Positions 8,227-15,943 of a stretch of DNA of 64,000 bases are shown here, one piece after another (positions within the stretch are counted from its first letter, which is position 1; each line of letters begins with the position of its first letter). A model generated the notes under the pieces. It did not search any database. It was not told the origin of the DNA and was given only the letters and a program-made list of their open reading frames with translations. The stretch covers positions 1 to 64,000 of the forward strand of contig CAKTXZ010000014.1 of NCBI GenBank assembly GCA_934632155.1, written 5' to 3'. Origin of the DNA: an uncultured Clostridia bacterium (GTDB lineage Bacteria > Bacillota > Clostridia > Christensenellales > Aristaeellaceae). The position numbers were made by a program, and so were the translations under genes.

Positions 8227-10023
8227 TCATGAACGGTCGCGCTCAACGCAAATGGGGCTCCTCTGACTGTCGTTTTTCAGCATCCGCCACAGGGTGCTGC
8301 GGCTGATGCCAAGGCGGGCGGCGGCGCGGGTCTGGTTGTATCCCTCCTTCTCCAGCACCGATTGGACGATCAGGCGCTCATACTGCGCCAAGGTCATGGA
8401 TTGATGGAGGAGCATGGAAACGGAGGAAAGCTGGGGCGGGGGTTCCTTGAGCAGGATTTTGCGCGCCACGTCCTCGTTGATGATGTTTCCCCTGGCAGAG
8501 ATGACCATCTGCGTCAGCGCCCGCTGGAACTGGGCATAGTTTCCGGGCCATGAATATGTCTGCATCAGATGGGCGGCGCTGTGATCCATGCCGATGATCT
8601 GGGTGCCCAGCTCCCGGTTCAGGGCGCTGATGGACAGGGCAATCATGTTGGGAATATCTTCCGCTGATTCCCGAAGCGGCGGAAGATGCACCTTCATGGC
8701 GCGGGTATGCTCGGCGAGCCACAGGAACAGAGGATCGGTGGGCTGCCGGTCCTGGGTGAAGGTGAAAAGCACCTTGTTGAGGGCAAACAGCGTTTCGCCC
8801 TCCATCAGGGAGATCAGCTGCTGCCTTTGAAGCGGCGGCATCCTTTCGCAGTGGGACAAAAGAATCATGGTGCGCTCCCCGTTCAGGGGGGACTGCAGGC
8901 TGGTTAGCAGATACGTCCAGCTTTTCGCCGACAGCTTTTCACACTGCACGCTGACCAGCGGCCTTTCGGCGTACGCGCTACGCCGGTACAGCAGATGCAC
9001 CAGACTCTCCTTGCCAATGCCCGTCTCCCCATAAATGATCAGGGGATACGGCATCCCCATAAAATCCTCCAGCTGCTGCTGCACCTCCAGGGAGTGAAAC
9101 CGGCTTTCCGAAAACCCAGTGCTGCGCTTTTTCAGCATGTCCGCCGTCAAATACAGGATATCCTCCTCTGATGTGCTTTGGGGCAGCACTGAGAAAACAA
9201 AGTCTGCCGCTTCCTTTTCCCATGGGATCGTCTTACCCGTAACCTGATACAGCGTGTTCCTGGATTTGCTGCGCCGCTGAAAAAAGCAGCTGCCCTTTGC
9301 CGTCAGCGTGTCGCATTCGTGCCGCATGGAGGACAGGAGCCGGTTTTCATCTTCTACGGCCAGATTACTGAACAGTAAATGCTTTTGCTGATCCAGTACC
9401 GCCACGTTAGGCTGAACCACCTGCTCCAGCACCCGGATTTTCCGGTTCAGACTCTGGCAGTAGCGGTGAAAGCTGACGGCCTCCTCCAGCGCGTTTTCGA
9501 TGCTTTCCGCGCCGGAATTGATCAGAATGTTGTCCAGTCCCAGCATCTGGGCGGTGGCGCAGGTGATGGTGTCCCCCACGAGCATTTCATAGCCCGCCTC
9601 CTTGAGCTGCATCAGCTGAGGCTCCGCCTCCTCCTGCTCGTGAATGGTCACGATATCAAAATGTGCCCGCAGCAGGTCCTTCAAAATATAGGCGCTCTGG
9701 GTGATGGCGGGAAAGCCCACCACAGCATAGCGCCGGGAATATTGGTCCAGCAGCCGCAGAGACCGCAGCACGTCGTATACCGACAGCGCCACCTCGATGA
9801 TGGGCAGCGGTGACGATTGCCGCAGCATCTCCGCCGTACCGCCCCGGGACACAATCACGTCGTAATCCTGCATCCGGGCGCTGCGCAACGTCTGCAGGCC
9901 TTCCTCCAGATTGCCCACGCGGCAGTCCAAACAGATTTCCGGGTGATGGGCCGCCGCCCGGGTCAGCATGATCCGCATGCCCTCGTAGGGCACGATGCCC
10001 AGAATCCGCACCGGGGTTTCCAT
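8227..10023 (-). CDS. PrpR-like AAA+/Fis regulator lacking GAFTGA
   Basis: This 598-residue regulator has a PrpR_N sensor domain (about 5-180, RILGIVPYEGMRIML ... DYDVIVSRGGTAEML), an AAA+ core (about 345-540) and a C-terminal Fis-type helix-turn-helix (NQTRAAARLGISRSTLWRML). Walker A is kept (YGETGIGKES), but the GAFTGA loop that contacts sigma-54 is absent and the Walker B block is altered (MILLSH). It probably works with the vegetative sigma factor rather than sigma-54. PrpR_N domains sense small carboxylates or phosphorylated acids, and such regulators commonly adjoin DUF1537 kinase and PdxA-like genes, as here. The start at 10023 follows AAAGGAG. It is divergent from the acid-sugar operon it most likely activates, with a palindrome at 10091-10113 between them. 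Confidence 0.88.
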   Translation of the reverse strand: METPVRILGIVPYEGMRIMLTRAAAHHPEICLDCRVGNLEEGLQTLRSARMQDYDVIVSRGGTAEMLRQSSPLPIIEVALSVYDVLRSLRLLDQYSRRYAVVGFPAITQSAYILKDLLRAHFDIVTIHEQEEAEPQLMQLKEAGYEMLVGDTITCATAQMLGLDNILINSGAESIENALEEAVSFHRYCQSLNRKIRVLEQVVQPNVAVLDQQKHLLFSNLAVEDENRLLSSMRHECDTLTAKGSCFFQRRSKSRNTLYQVTGKTIPWEKEAADFVFSVLPQSTSEEDILYLTADMLKKRSTGFSESRFHSLEVQQQLEDFMGMPYPLIIYGETGIGKESLVHLLYRRSAYAERPLVSVQCEKLSAKSWTYLLTSLQSPLNGERTMILLSHCERMPPLQRQQLISLMEGETLFALNKVLFTFTQDRQPTDPLFLWLAEHTRAMKVHLPPLRESAEDIPNMIALSISALNRELGTQIIGMDHSAAHLMQTYSWPGNYAQFQRALTQMVISARGNIINEDVARKILLKEPPPQLSSVSMLLHQSMTLAQYERLIVQSVLEKEGYNQTRAAARLGISRSTLWRMLKNDSQRSPICVERDRS

Positions 10024-10090
10024 ATCGTCGTCTCCTTTCTTTTGTTTCATTTTCAAACTATTTTCAATGGATATTTTAACACATCCTTTG

Positions 10091-10113
10091 AAATGTTGCA
10101 AATCTAAACATTT
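10091..10113. promoter_or_regulatory. Candidate operator of the PrpR-like regulator
   Basis: AAATGTT (10091-10097) and AACATTT (10107-10113) form a perfect inverted repeat with a 9-bp spacer, in the divergent gap about 40 bp upstream of the kinase -10 element. The position suits an activator that also controls its own gene. Confidence 0.5.
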
Positions 10114-10129
10114 TCCAGGAATTCACGTC

Positions 10130-10158
10130 TGTTCTTCCCTGCGAAAGCCTTGTATAAT
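10130..10158 (+). promoter_or_regulatory. Acid-sugar operon promoter with weak -35
   Basis: TATAAT at 10153-10158 has only TGTTCT at the -35 position (10130-10135, 17-bp spacing). No sigma-54 TGGCAC-N5-TTGC element was found in the gap. A weak -35 fits activation by the neighbouring regulator. Confidence 0.55.
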
Positions 10159-10220
10159 GAAGCTGAAATTGAGAATAGAATGAAGGCTGACCGACGATCA
10201 GGAAGCGAGGGCATCCGCAC

Positions 10221-11504
10221 TTGAAACTACTTATTGCCGCAGACGATTATACAGGCGCGCTGGATACCGGCGTGAAGCTGGCGCAGCAGGGCGTATCCAC
10301 CGCAGTGGTGGACGCCGGCCAGGCGGATCGCGCCTTGGCCTTGCCCACCCCCGACGTACTGGTGGTCAGCACCGAAAGCCGCCATCAAAGCCCCCGGGAG
10401 GCATACGACACGGTGTACCGTTTGATACGCAAAGCGCGCGAGGCGTGGCCCCAAGCGGCGCTGTACAAAAAAACCGATTCGGCGCTGCGGGGCAACATCG
10501 GCAGCGAATTGGCCGCCATGCTGGACGCGTCGGGAGAGCGCTTCCTGGCCTATGTACCGGCGCTGCCCGCCCAGGGACGCACCACAGTGAACGGCTGCCA
10601 ATTGGATCATGGGTTGCCTGTCCATAAAACAGTATTCGCTCAGGACTGCTACGCCCCGATCACAAAGGCCTCCATCCCGCAAATCATCCGGGAGCAGACC
10701 AGCATCCCCGTTTTCTGCGTGCCCATTGGCCAGACGGACAAAGCGCCAAGCGGCAAGCCGGCGAAAAAAAGCATCTGGGTGTACGACAGCGAAACCCTGC
10801 AGGACATGCAGGCGGCGGCCCGGGCGCTGAAAAAACAGCAATGGCAGCGGCTCACTGCGGGCTGCGCCGGGTTTGCCGCCTGTCTTCCCCAGATGCTGGA
10901 TCTGGAAGGCGGCGCGCCGGAGGAGCTGCGGATCCCGGCTCGGCGTCTTTGCGTCATATGCGGCAGTGTGAACCCCATCACCCAGCGGCAGCTGAAGCGG
11001 GCCGGGCAAAGGGGTCTGCCGGTGGTGACCCTGCCGGCGGAGGTCATCATGAACCCCGCCTTCGACGCGGAAAGGGAAGCGCGGGCGCTGCTGCAAAAGG
11101 TGCCGGCGGGCGGTAGCCTGGCCGTTACCACAGCGGATGCCGGGGTGCCGGGGGAAAAAATGGCATACGCTCGACAGCTGGGCATGGAAAGGGAGGACGT
11201 GCGCCGCACCATTTCCCTGCGGCTGGGCCGCTTGACCGATCTTTTGTGCAAAATGGACGGCGCCCTCATCCCCATGCTCATCGGCGGCGACACGCTATCT
11301 GGCTTCCTGCGTGCTGCGGGCTGCGGCGGCATCCGCCCGGGGTGCGAGCCGCAAACGGGGTGCGTGCTGTCCACATACGAAAAAAACGGCGAAAAAAAAT
11401 GGATGCTGTCCAAGTCCGGCGGTATCGGCAGCGAAGATATATTGATCAAGCTTATGGACGCGTTGGAGGAAAAAAACCTATGCCTGAAAGCAAAACGATC
11501 CTGA
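10221..11504 (+). CDS. DUF1537 four-carbon acid sugar kinase
   Basis: The 427-residue protein is a DUF1537 (OtnK/DtnK/DenK) family kinase, which phosphorylates threonate, erythronate or 2-oxo-tetronate at O-4. The N-terminal substrate domain opens with the family hallmark ADDYTGALDTG. The C-terminal nucleotide domain carries VICGSVNPITQRQL (about 255) and MLIGGDTLSGFLRAAG (about 353). Translation starts at TTG 10221 behind AGCGAGGG. It is the first gene of the operon. Its partner enzyme, a PdxA-like dehydrogenase, is the last gene at 22752. In characterised systems this pair turns D-threonate or D-erythronate into dihydroxyacetone phosphate and CO2. The substrate isomer cannot be read from sequence. 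Confidence 0.92.
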   Translation: MKLLIAADDYTGALDTGVKLAQQGVSTAVVDAGQADRALALPTPDVLVVSTESRHQSPREAYDTVYRLIRKAREAWPQAALYKKTDSALRGNIGSELAAMLDASGERFLAYVPALPAQGRTTVNGCQLDHGLPVHKTVFAQDCYAPITKASIPQIIREQTSIPVFCVPIGQTDKAPSGKPAKKSIWVYDSETLQDMQAAARALKKQQWQRLTAGCAGFAACLPQMLDLEGGAPEELRIPARRLCVICGSVNPITQRQLKRAGQRGLPVVTLPAEVIMNPAFDAEREARALLQKVPAGGSLAVTTADAGVPGEKMAYARQLGMEREDVRRTISLRLGRLTDLLCKMDGALIPMLIGGDTLSGFLRAAGCGGIRPGCEPQTGCVLSTYEKNGEKKWMLSKSGGIGSEDILIKLMDALEEKNLCLKAKRS

Positions 11505-12214
11505 TCACCGGCGGCTCCGGGGGAATCGGGCTGGCCATTGCACGGGCGTTCTGGAACCAGGGCGACAACGTGGTAATCAGCGGGCGGCATGAAGACCGGC
11601 TGCGAGCGGCAGCGAAAAGCATGCCCGATCGGTGCGCCCTGGTGGCGGGCGACGTGGCGCTGCCTGAAACCGCCGTCAAGATGAAGGAAACGGCACTGAA
11701 GGCCTTCGGGGCGATCGACGTGCTGGTGAACAACGCTGGCGTCAATCTGCGGGCCCCCTTCCTGGAATTGCAGGCGGCGGACTGGGAGCGGATGCTGTCG
11801 GTGAACCTGGACGGCAGCTTCCATATGCTGCGGGAGATCCTGCCTTACATGGCGGAGCAGCGGCGGGGGGGTGTGGTGAACATTTCCTCATCGGCAGCCA
11901 AAACGCCCCATCCCACGGCGGCGGCCAGCTACGCCGCGTCCAAGGGCGCGCTGAACGCTCTGACAAGGCAGCTGGCCTTGGAAATGGCTCCCTTTGGCAT
12001 CCGGGTCAACGCAGTATGCCCCGGGCCCATCGAAACCGATATGACCAGCCAGTGGGACGAGGATTACCGCCGAAAGAAGCTGGCCTCCATCCCGCTGGGC
12101 AGGCTGGGAAGACCGGAGGAGGTAGCGGCGCTGGTCTGCTTTCTGGCCTCCGATGCGGCGGCCTTCATCACCGGCGAAACCATCAACATCAACGGCGGCA
12201 CCTATATGGATTGA
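11480..12214 (+). CDS. SDR-family NAD(P)-dependent oxidoreductase
   Basis: The 244-residue classical short-chain dehydrogenase has the cofactor motif TGGSGGIG at its N-terminus, NNAG near residue 85, the catalytic serine in NISSSAAK, and YAASKGA (Tyr and Lys). The C-terminus ends in the usual GETININGGTYMD. It overlaps the kinase gene by 25 bp and has its own GGAGG, so translation is coupled. In this operon it probably oxidises or epimerises a sugar hydroxyl before the kinase step. The annotation 3-oxoacyl-ACP reductase, often given to such proteins by similarity, is unlikely here. Confidence 0.9.
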   Translation: MPESKTILITGGSGGIGLAIARAFWNQGDNVVISGRHEDRLRAAAKSMPDRCALVAGDVALPETAVKMKETALKAFGAIDVLVNNAGVNLRAPFLELQAADWERMLSVNLDGSFHMLREILPYMAEQRRGGVVNISSSAAKTPHPTAAASYAASKGALNALTRQLALEMAPFGIRVNAVCPGPIETDMTSQWDEDYRRKKLASIPLGRLGRPEEVAALVCFLASDAAAFITGETININGGTYMD

Positions 12215-12324
12215 ACCATGTGCCGAATGCGGAGCTTGGCCCGTCGAAAGGAGGCGCAGGATCAAATCGCGGCCAGCCGCCTGAGAATAATCCACTTTAT
12301 CATGAAAAAGGAGGAAACGACGCT

Positions 12325-13902
12325 ATGAAGCATGGGAACCTGAAACGTTTTGTCCTTCTGTGCACCCTGATCATACTGTGCACGGCGGCGATCCCCGTCC
12401 TGGCGGAGGACAAGCTCACGCTGACCATGTGGGCGGCGCTGAACGCCAAATCGGCCCGCTCGGTAACCACCAACGCCGATATCGTGGCCATTCAGAAGAC
12501 GGAAGAGGCCACCGGCATCCACATCGAGTGGACAGAGCCGCCGGTGGGCGACGAGGCTTCACAGTTTAACCTGATGATCGCCAACCCCGACAAATATCCC
12601 GACATGATCGCCTGGAACTGGTGGAACTATGCCGGCGGCCCTGAAAAAGCCATCAGCGACGGCTTGCTCATCGACCTGAGTCCCTACATCGACCAGATGC
12701 CCAACCTGAAAGCGCTGTATGAAAGGTATCCTGAGCTGAAAAAGCAGTGCACCACTGACGAGGGGCATACCTACTTCTTCCCCCGCATCAACGGCGACGC
12801 CCTGGATCCGGAGCACCACGCCCAGTCCTTCTGGGTGGGCCCCATCTACCGCAAGGATATTCTGGACGCCCTCAGCATGCCGGAGCCCGTTACCATCGAC
12901 GACTGGTATGAGGTGCTCAAGGCCGTCAAGCAGAATTATCCCGACATGATCCCATTCACCGCCGCCGGCCCCACCACAGCCAACACCAGCATCTACACCC
13001 TGGCCTCCGTGTTCGGCGCCCGGCCCAACCTGTATATCGACCATGGGAAAGTAAATTTCGGTCTTCTGTCCGACCAGTTCAAGCTGTTTGTGGAAACCAT
13101 GGCCAAGTGGTATGACGAGGAGCTGTTGGACGCCGATTATCTGGCCAATTCCGCCAATGATTTGCGCGCCAAGGTGACCAGCGGCGAAGCCTTCGCTTTC
13201 ATCGGCGCTCAGGGCGGCAACTACGTCACCTATTCCAAGGTGATGGCCGCCGCCATGCCAGAAGCTAAGCTGCAGATCGGCGCCTGGCCCATCGGCCCCG
13301 ACGGCAACGCCTATACCTCCCAGGCAGGCGTAATCAACACGGTGAACGGCGGCTTCGGCGTCGGCATCACGCCTGCCTGCAAGGACATCGAAGCCGCCCT
13401 CAAGTATCTGGATTACGGGTACTCCCCGGAAGGCATTATGCTGAACAGCTTCGGTGTGGAGAATGAAACCTACGTCATCGACGCCGACGGCAGCATCCGG
13501 TGGACCGATGCCATCCAAGCGCAGATCGACGCTTCCTCTGTAGACGATGTGCTGGGCCGTTACCTGGTGTGCGGCATTACCACATGGGCCTCCCTGTGCG
13601 ACGTGAGAACCTTCAAGCTCATGCGCACCTATCCCGGCCAGTATGAGGCCGGCGAAATCTGGGGCCAGGCCTCCGACGCGCTGGATCTTCCGCCCCTGAC
13701 GCCCACCACCGCGGAAAGCAGCGTGGTGGCCCCGATCCTGAACAATGTGCAGACCTACCGGGACGAAGTGGTGGGCAACATGATTCAGGGTATCGTGAGC
13801 TTCGACGAATACGACACGATGGTGAAGCAGGCCAAGCAAATGGGCATTGAGCAAGTGGTGGACATCTATAACGCCGCCCTGACCCGGTATCAGGAAAGGT
13901 AA
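12325..13902 (+). CDS. Extracellular solute-binding protein (YtcQ/LipO type)
   Basis: The 525-residue family-1 solute-binding protein has a signal peptide (MKHGNLKRFVLLCTLIILCTAAIPVLA) with an AxA-like cleavage site and no lipobox cysteine, which is unusual because most Gram-positive relatives are lipoproteins. Mature motifs (LTLTMWAALN ... IAWNWWNY ... YRKDILDALSMPEPVTIDDW) match the long binding proteins that pair with LplB/YtcP permeases for oligosaccharides. The start at 12325 follows GGAGG. A strong hairpin just after the stop separates it from the permease genes. No ATPase is encoded here; transporters of this kind usually share a housekeeping MsmK-like ATPase. Confidence 0.9.
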   Translation: MKHGNLKRFVLLCTLIILCTAAIPVLAEDKLTLTMWAALNAKSARSVTTNADIVAIQKTEEATGIHIEWTEPPVGDEASQFNLMIANPDKYPDMIAWNWWNYAGGPEKAISDGLLIDLSPYIDQMPNLKALYERYPELKKQCTTDEGHTYFFPRINGDALDPEHHAQSFWVGPIYRKDILDALSMPEPVTIDDWYEVLKAVKQNYPDMIPFTAAGPTTANTSIYTLASVFGARPNLYIDHGKVNFGLLSDQFKLFVETMAKWYDEELLDADYLANSANDLRAKVTSGEAFAFIGAQGGNYVTYSKVMAAAMPEAKLQIGAWPIGPDGNAYTSQAGVINTVNGGFGVGITPACKDIEAALKYLDYGYSPEGIMLNSFGVENETYVIDADGSIRWTDAIQAQIDASSVDDVLGRYLVCGITTWASLCDVRTFKLMRTYPGQYEAGEIWGQASDALDLPPLTPTTAESSVVAPILNNVQTYRDEVVGNMIQGIVSFDEYDTMVKQAKQMGIEQVVDIYNAALTRYQER

Positions 13903-13916
13903 TACAAGCAAAGCGT

Positions 13917-13948
13917 CCTCTCACCCGGCTCCCTTGCCGGGTGAGAGG
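13917..13948 (+). promoter_or_regulatory. Intercistronic hairpin after the solute-binding protein gene
   Basis: CCTCTCACCCGG pairs perfectly with CCGGGTGAGAGG around an 8-nt loop, with no T-run after it. It probably stabilises or partly attenuates the transcript so that binding protein exceeds permease. Confidence 0.7.
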
Positions 13949-14047
13949 AAAGCCCCTTCCAGGCATATACGAAAGAGCACGAAGATTATGCGGCGCTTTT
14001 TCACATGCGCTTAACGGGCCATTCAGTCAGGAAAGGGAGGAGTACCC

Positions 14048-14989
14048 ATGAAACAGCAGGCGGCCATTCATCTGCGCAGCGGCTTTGGAGAACGGGTGCG
14101 GCGGGATTTCAAGCAGCACTGGATGCTGTATCTGATGGCTCTGCCCATGATCGCTTTTTATCTATTGTTTCATTATCAGCCCATGTACGGCGCCACCATT
14201 GCCTTCAAGGATTTCATCCCCAAGTTGCGCATCGATGGCAGTCCATGGGTGGGGCTGAAGCACTTTGAGGCGTTTTTCACCGACGTGTACGCCGGCAGGA
14301 TCATCACGAACACCATTGTGTTGAGCATGGAGCAGCTGCTCTTCTCCTTCCCCGCGCCGATCCTGCTGGCGGTGATGATCAACGAGACGCAGAAGAAGTG
14401 GTTCAAAAGTACCGTGCAGACCATGACCTATCTGCCCCACTTCATTTCCCTCATGGTGGTATGCGGCTTGGTATCGGAATTCACCAAGCGCAACGGCCTT
14501 ATCAACGACTTGGCGGCGCTCCTTGGCGGAAAACGCGTGACCATGCTGCTCAAGCCCGTGTATTTCCGCCCCATCTACATCATCAGCGGCATCTGGCAGG
14601 AGGTAGGCTGGGGCTCCATCGTGTATCTGGCGGCCATGACCGGCGTAGATGAGCAGCTCTATGAGGCGGCTCGCATCGACGGAGTGGGCAAGCTCAGGCA
14701 AATCTTATATATCACCCTGCCGGGCATTCTGCCCACCATTGTGGTGATGTTCCTGCTCAAGACCGGCTCCATTATGGACGTGGGCTATGAAAAGATCATT
14801 CTGCTGTATAATTCCTCTACCTATTCCGTGGCCGACGTAATCTCCACCTTCGTGTACCGCAAAGGCGTGCAGGAGTATAGCTGGAGCTACGCCGCCGCCG
14901 TGGGCCTGTTCAATTCTGTCATCAATTTCATTCTGGTCTTCAGCGCCAACGCCCTGAGCCGGAAGATTAACGACACCAGCCTGTGGTGA
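14048..14989 (+). CDS. LplB-type sugar ABC transporter permease
   Basis: The 313-residue inner-membrane permease has six predicted transmembrane segments and the LplB family opening (LMALPMIAFYLLFHYQPMYGATIAFKDF). The EAA loop that docks the ATPase reads YEAARIDGVGKLRQILYITLPGI. It ends in the family C-terminus SRKINDTSLW. GGGAGG precedes the ATG. It pairs with the next gene to make the heterodimeric channel for the solute bound by the upstream protein. The solute is unknown but presumably glycosidic, given the hydrolase two genes downstream. Confidence 0.92.
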   Translation: MKQQAAIHLRSGFGERVRRDFKQHWMLYLMALPMIAFYLLFHYQPMYGATIAFKDFIPKLRIDGSPWVGLKHFEAFFTDVYAGRIITNTIVLSMEQLLFSFPAPILLAVMINETQKKWFKSTVQTMTYLPHFISLMVVCGLVSEFTKRNGLINDLAALLGGKRVTMLLKPVYFRPIYIISGIWQEVGWGSIVYLAAMTGVDEQLYEAARIDGVGKLRQILYITLPGILPTIVVMFLLKTGSIMDVGYEKIILLYNSSTYSVADVISTFVYRKGVQEYSWSYAAAVGLFNSVINFILVFSANALSRKINDTSLW

Positions 14990-15003
14990 GGAGGGAGAAC
15001 GCC

Positions 15004-15891
15004 ATGACGGAAGCCCGGCGCCGCCAAAGCCTCCGCTTGACCCGGGGCGAAAGAGCCTTTGCTTGGGTCAACACGGCTCTGCTGATCGTGATTTCCCTGA
15101 TCATGCTTTACCCGTTTTTATACGTGATTTTCGCTTCTCTGTCCGATCCCATCCCCTTCGCCCGGTTTTCTGGCGCGCTGTGGCGTCCCTTGGGATGGGA
15201 CGTGGGGGCGTATACCTGCGTGCTGAAAAACCCCAACATCCTGATGGGCTATGAAAACACGCTGTTTTATGTCACGGTGGGCACCGTCCTGCAGATGGGC
15301 GTCACCATCCTGTCGGCCTACGTGCTGTCACGCCGGGGATACATGTGGAAAAAGACGCTGTCGCTGTTCGTCATGCTCACCATGTTTTTCAACGGCGGCC
15401 TGATCCCCACCTATCTGCAGGTGAACGCTCTGGGCATCGCCAACACCCGCTGGGCCATGATCCTGCCCAAGCTGATTATCACCTTCAATCTGATCATCCT
15501 GCGCACCGGCTTTGAGGCCGTGCCCGCCAGCCTGGAGGAATCGGCCCGGCTGGACGGGGCCAACGAATTCCAGATCATGACCCGTATCGTGGTGCCCCTG
15601 AGCCTGCCCACCGTGGCCATTCTGATATTGTATTACGCCGTGGGCCACTGGAACACCTGGTTCACCGCCATGCTGTATCTGCAGGATCGGAAGCTCTATC
15701 CCATTCAGCTGATTCTGCGGGAGATCCTGTTCATCTCCTCCACCTCCGGTGGCGCCTCGGCCTCCGACCTGTACGCCGAAACGATCAAATACGCCAGCAT
15801 CATCGTCACCACGGTGCCTATCCTCTTTATCTATCCCGCGGTGCAACGGTACTTCGTCAAGGGTATGATGGTGGGCGCGGTGAAGGGATAA
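15004..15891 (+). CDS. YtcP-type sugar ABC transporter permease
   Basis: The 295-residue partner permease has six transmembrane segments, with typical YtcP motifs at the start (IVISLIMLYPFLYVIFASLSDP) and end (YPAVQRYFVKGMMVGAVKG). The EAA loop reads LEESARLDGANEFQIMTRIVVPLSLP. The start at 15004 is chosen for AGGAGGG 7-13 bases upstream. It lies 14 bp after the LplB-type gene in the same operon. MFFNGGLIPTY is a near-invariant family stretch. Confidence 0.92.
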   Translation: MTEARRRQSLRLTRGERAFAWVNTALLIVISLIMLYPFLYVIFASLSDPIPFARFSGALWRPLGWDVGAYTCVLKNPNILMGYENTLFYVTVGTVLQMGVTILSAYVLSRRGYMWKKTLSLFVMLTMFFNGGLIPTYLQVNALGIANTRWAMILPKLIITFNLIILRTGFEAVPASLEESARLDGANEFQIMTRIVVPLSLPTVAILILYYAVGHWNTWFTAMLYLQDRKLYPIQLILREILFISSTSGGASASDLYAETIKYASIIVTTVPILFIYPAVQRYFVKGMMVGAVKG

Positions 15892-15943
15892 GCATACGCC
15901 GATAGAACAAAAAGATGATCCTGAAAAAACGGGGTGACAAAGC

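Noticed and set aside
10024..10220. Sigma-54 promoter for the acid-sugar operon
   Set aside because: No TGGCAC-N5-TTGC pattern was found on either strand of the gap, in line with the regulator lacking GAFTGA.
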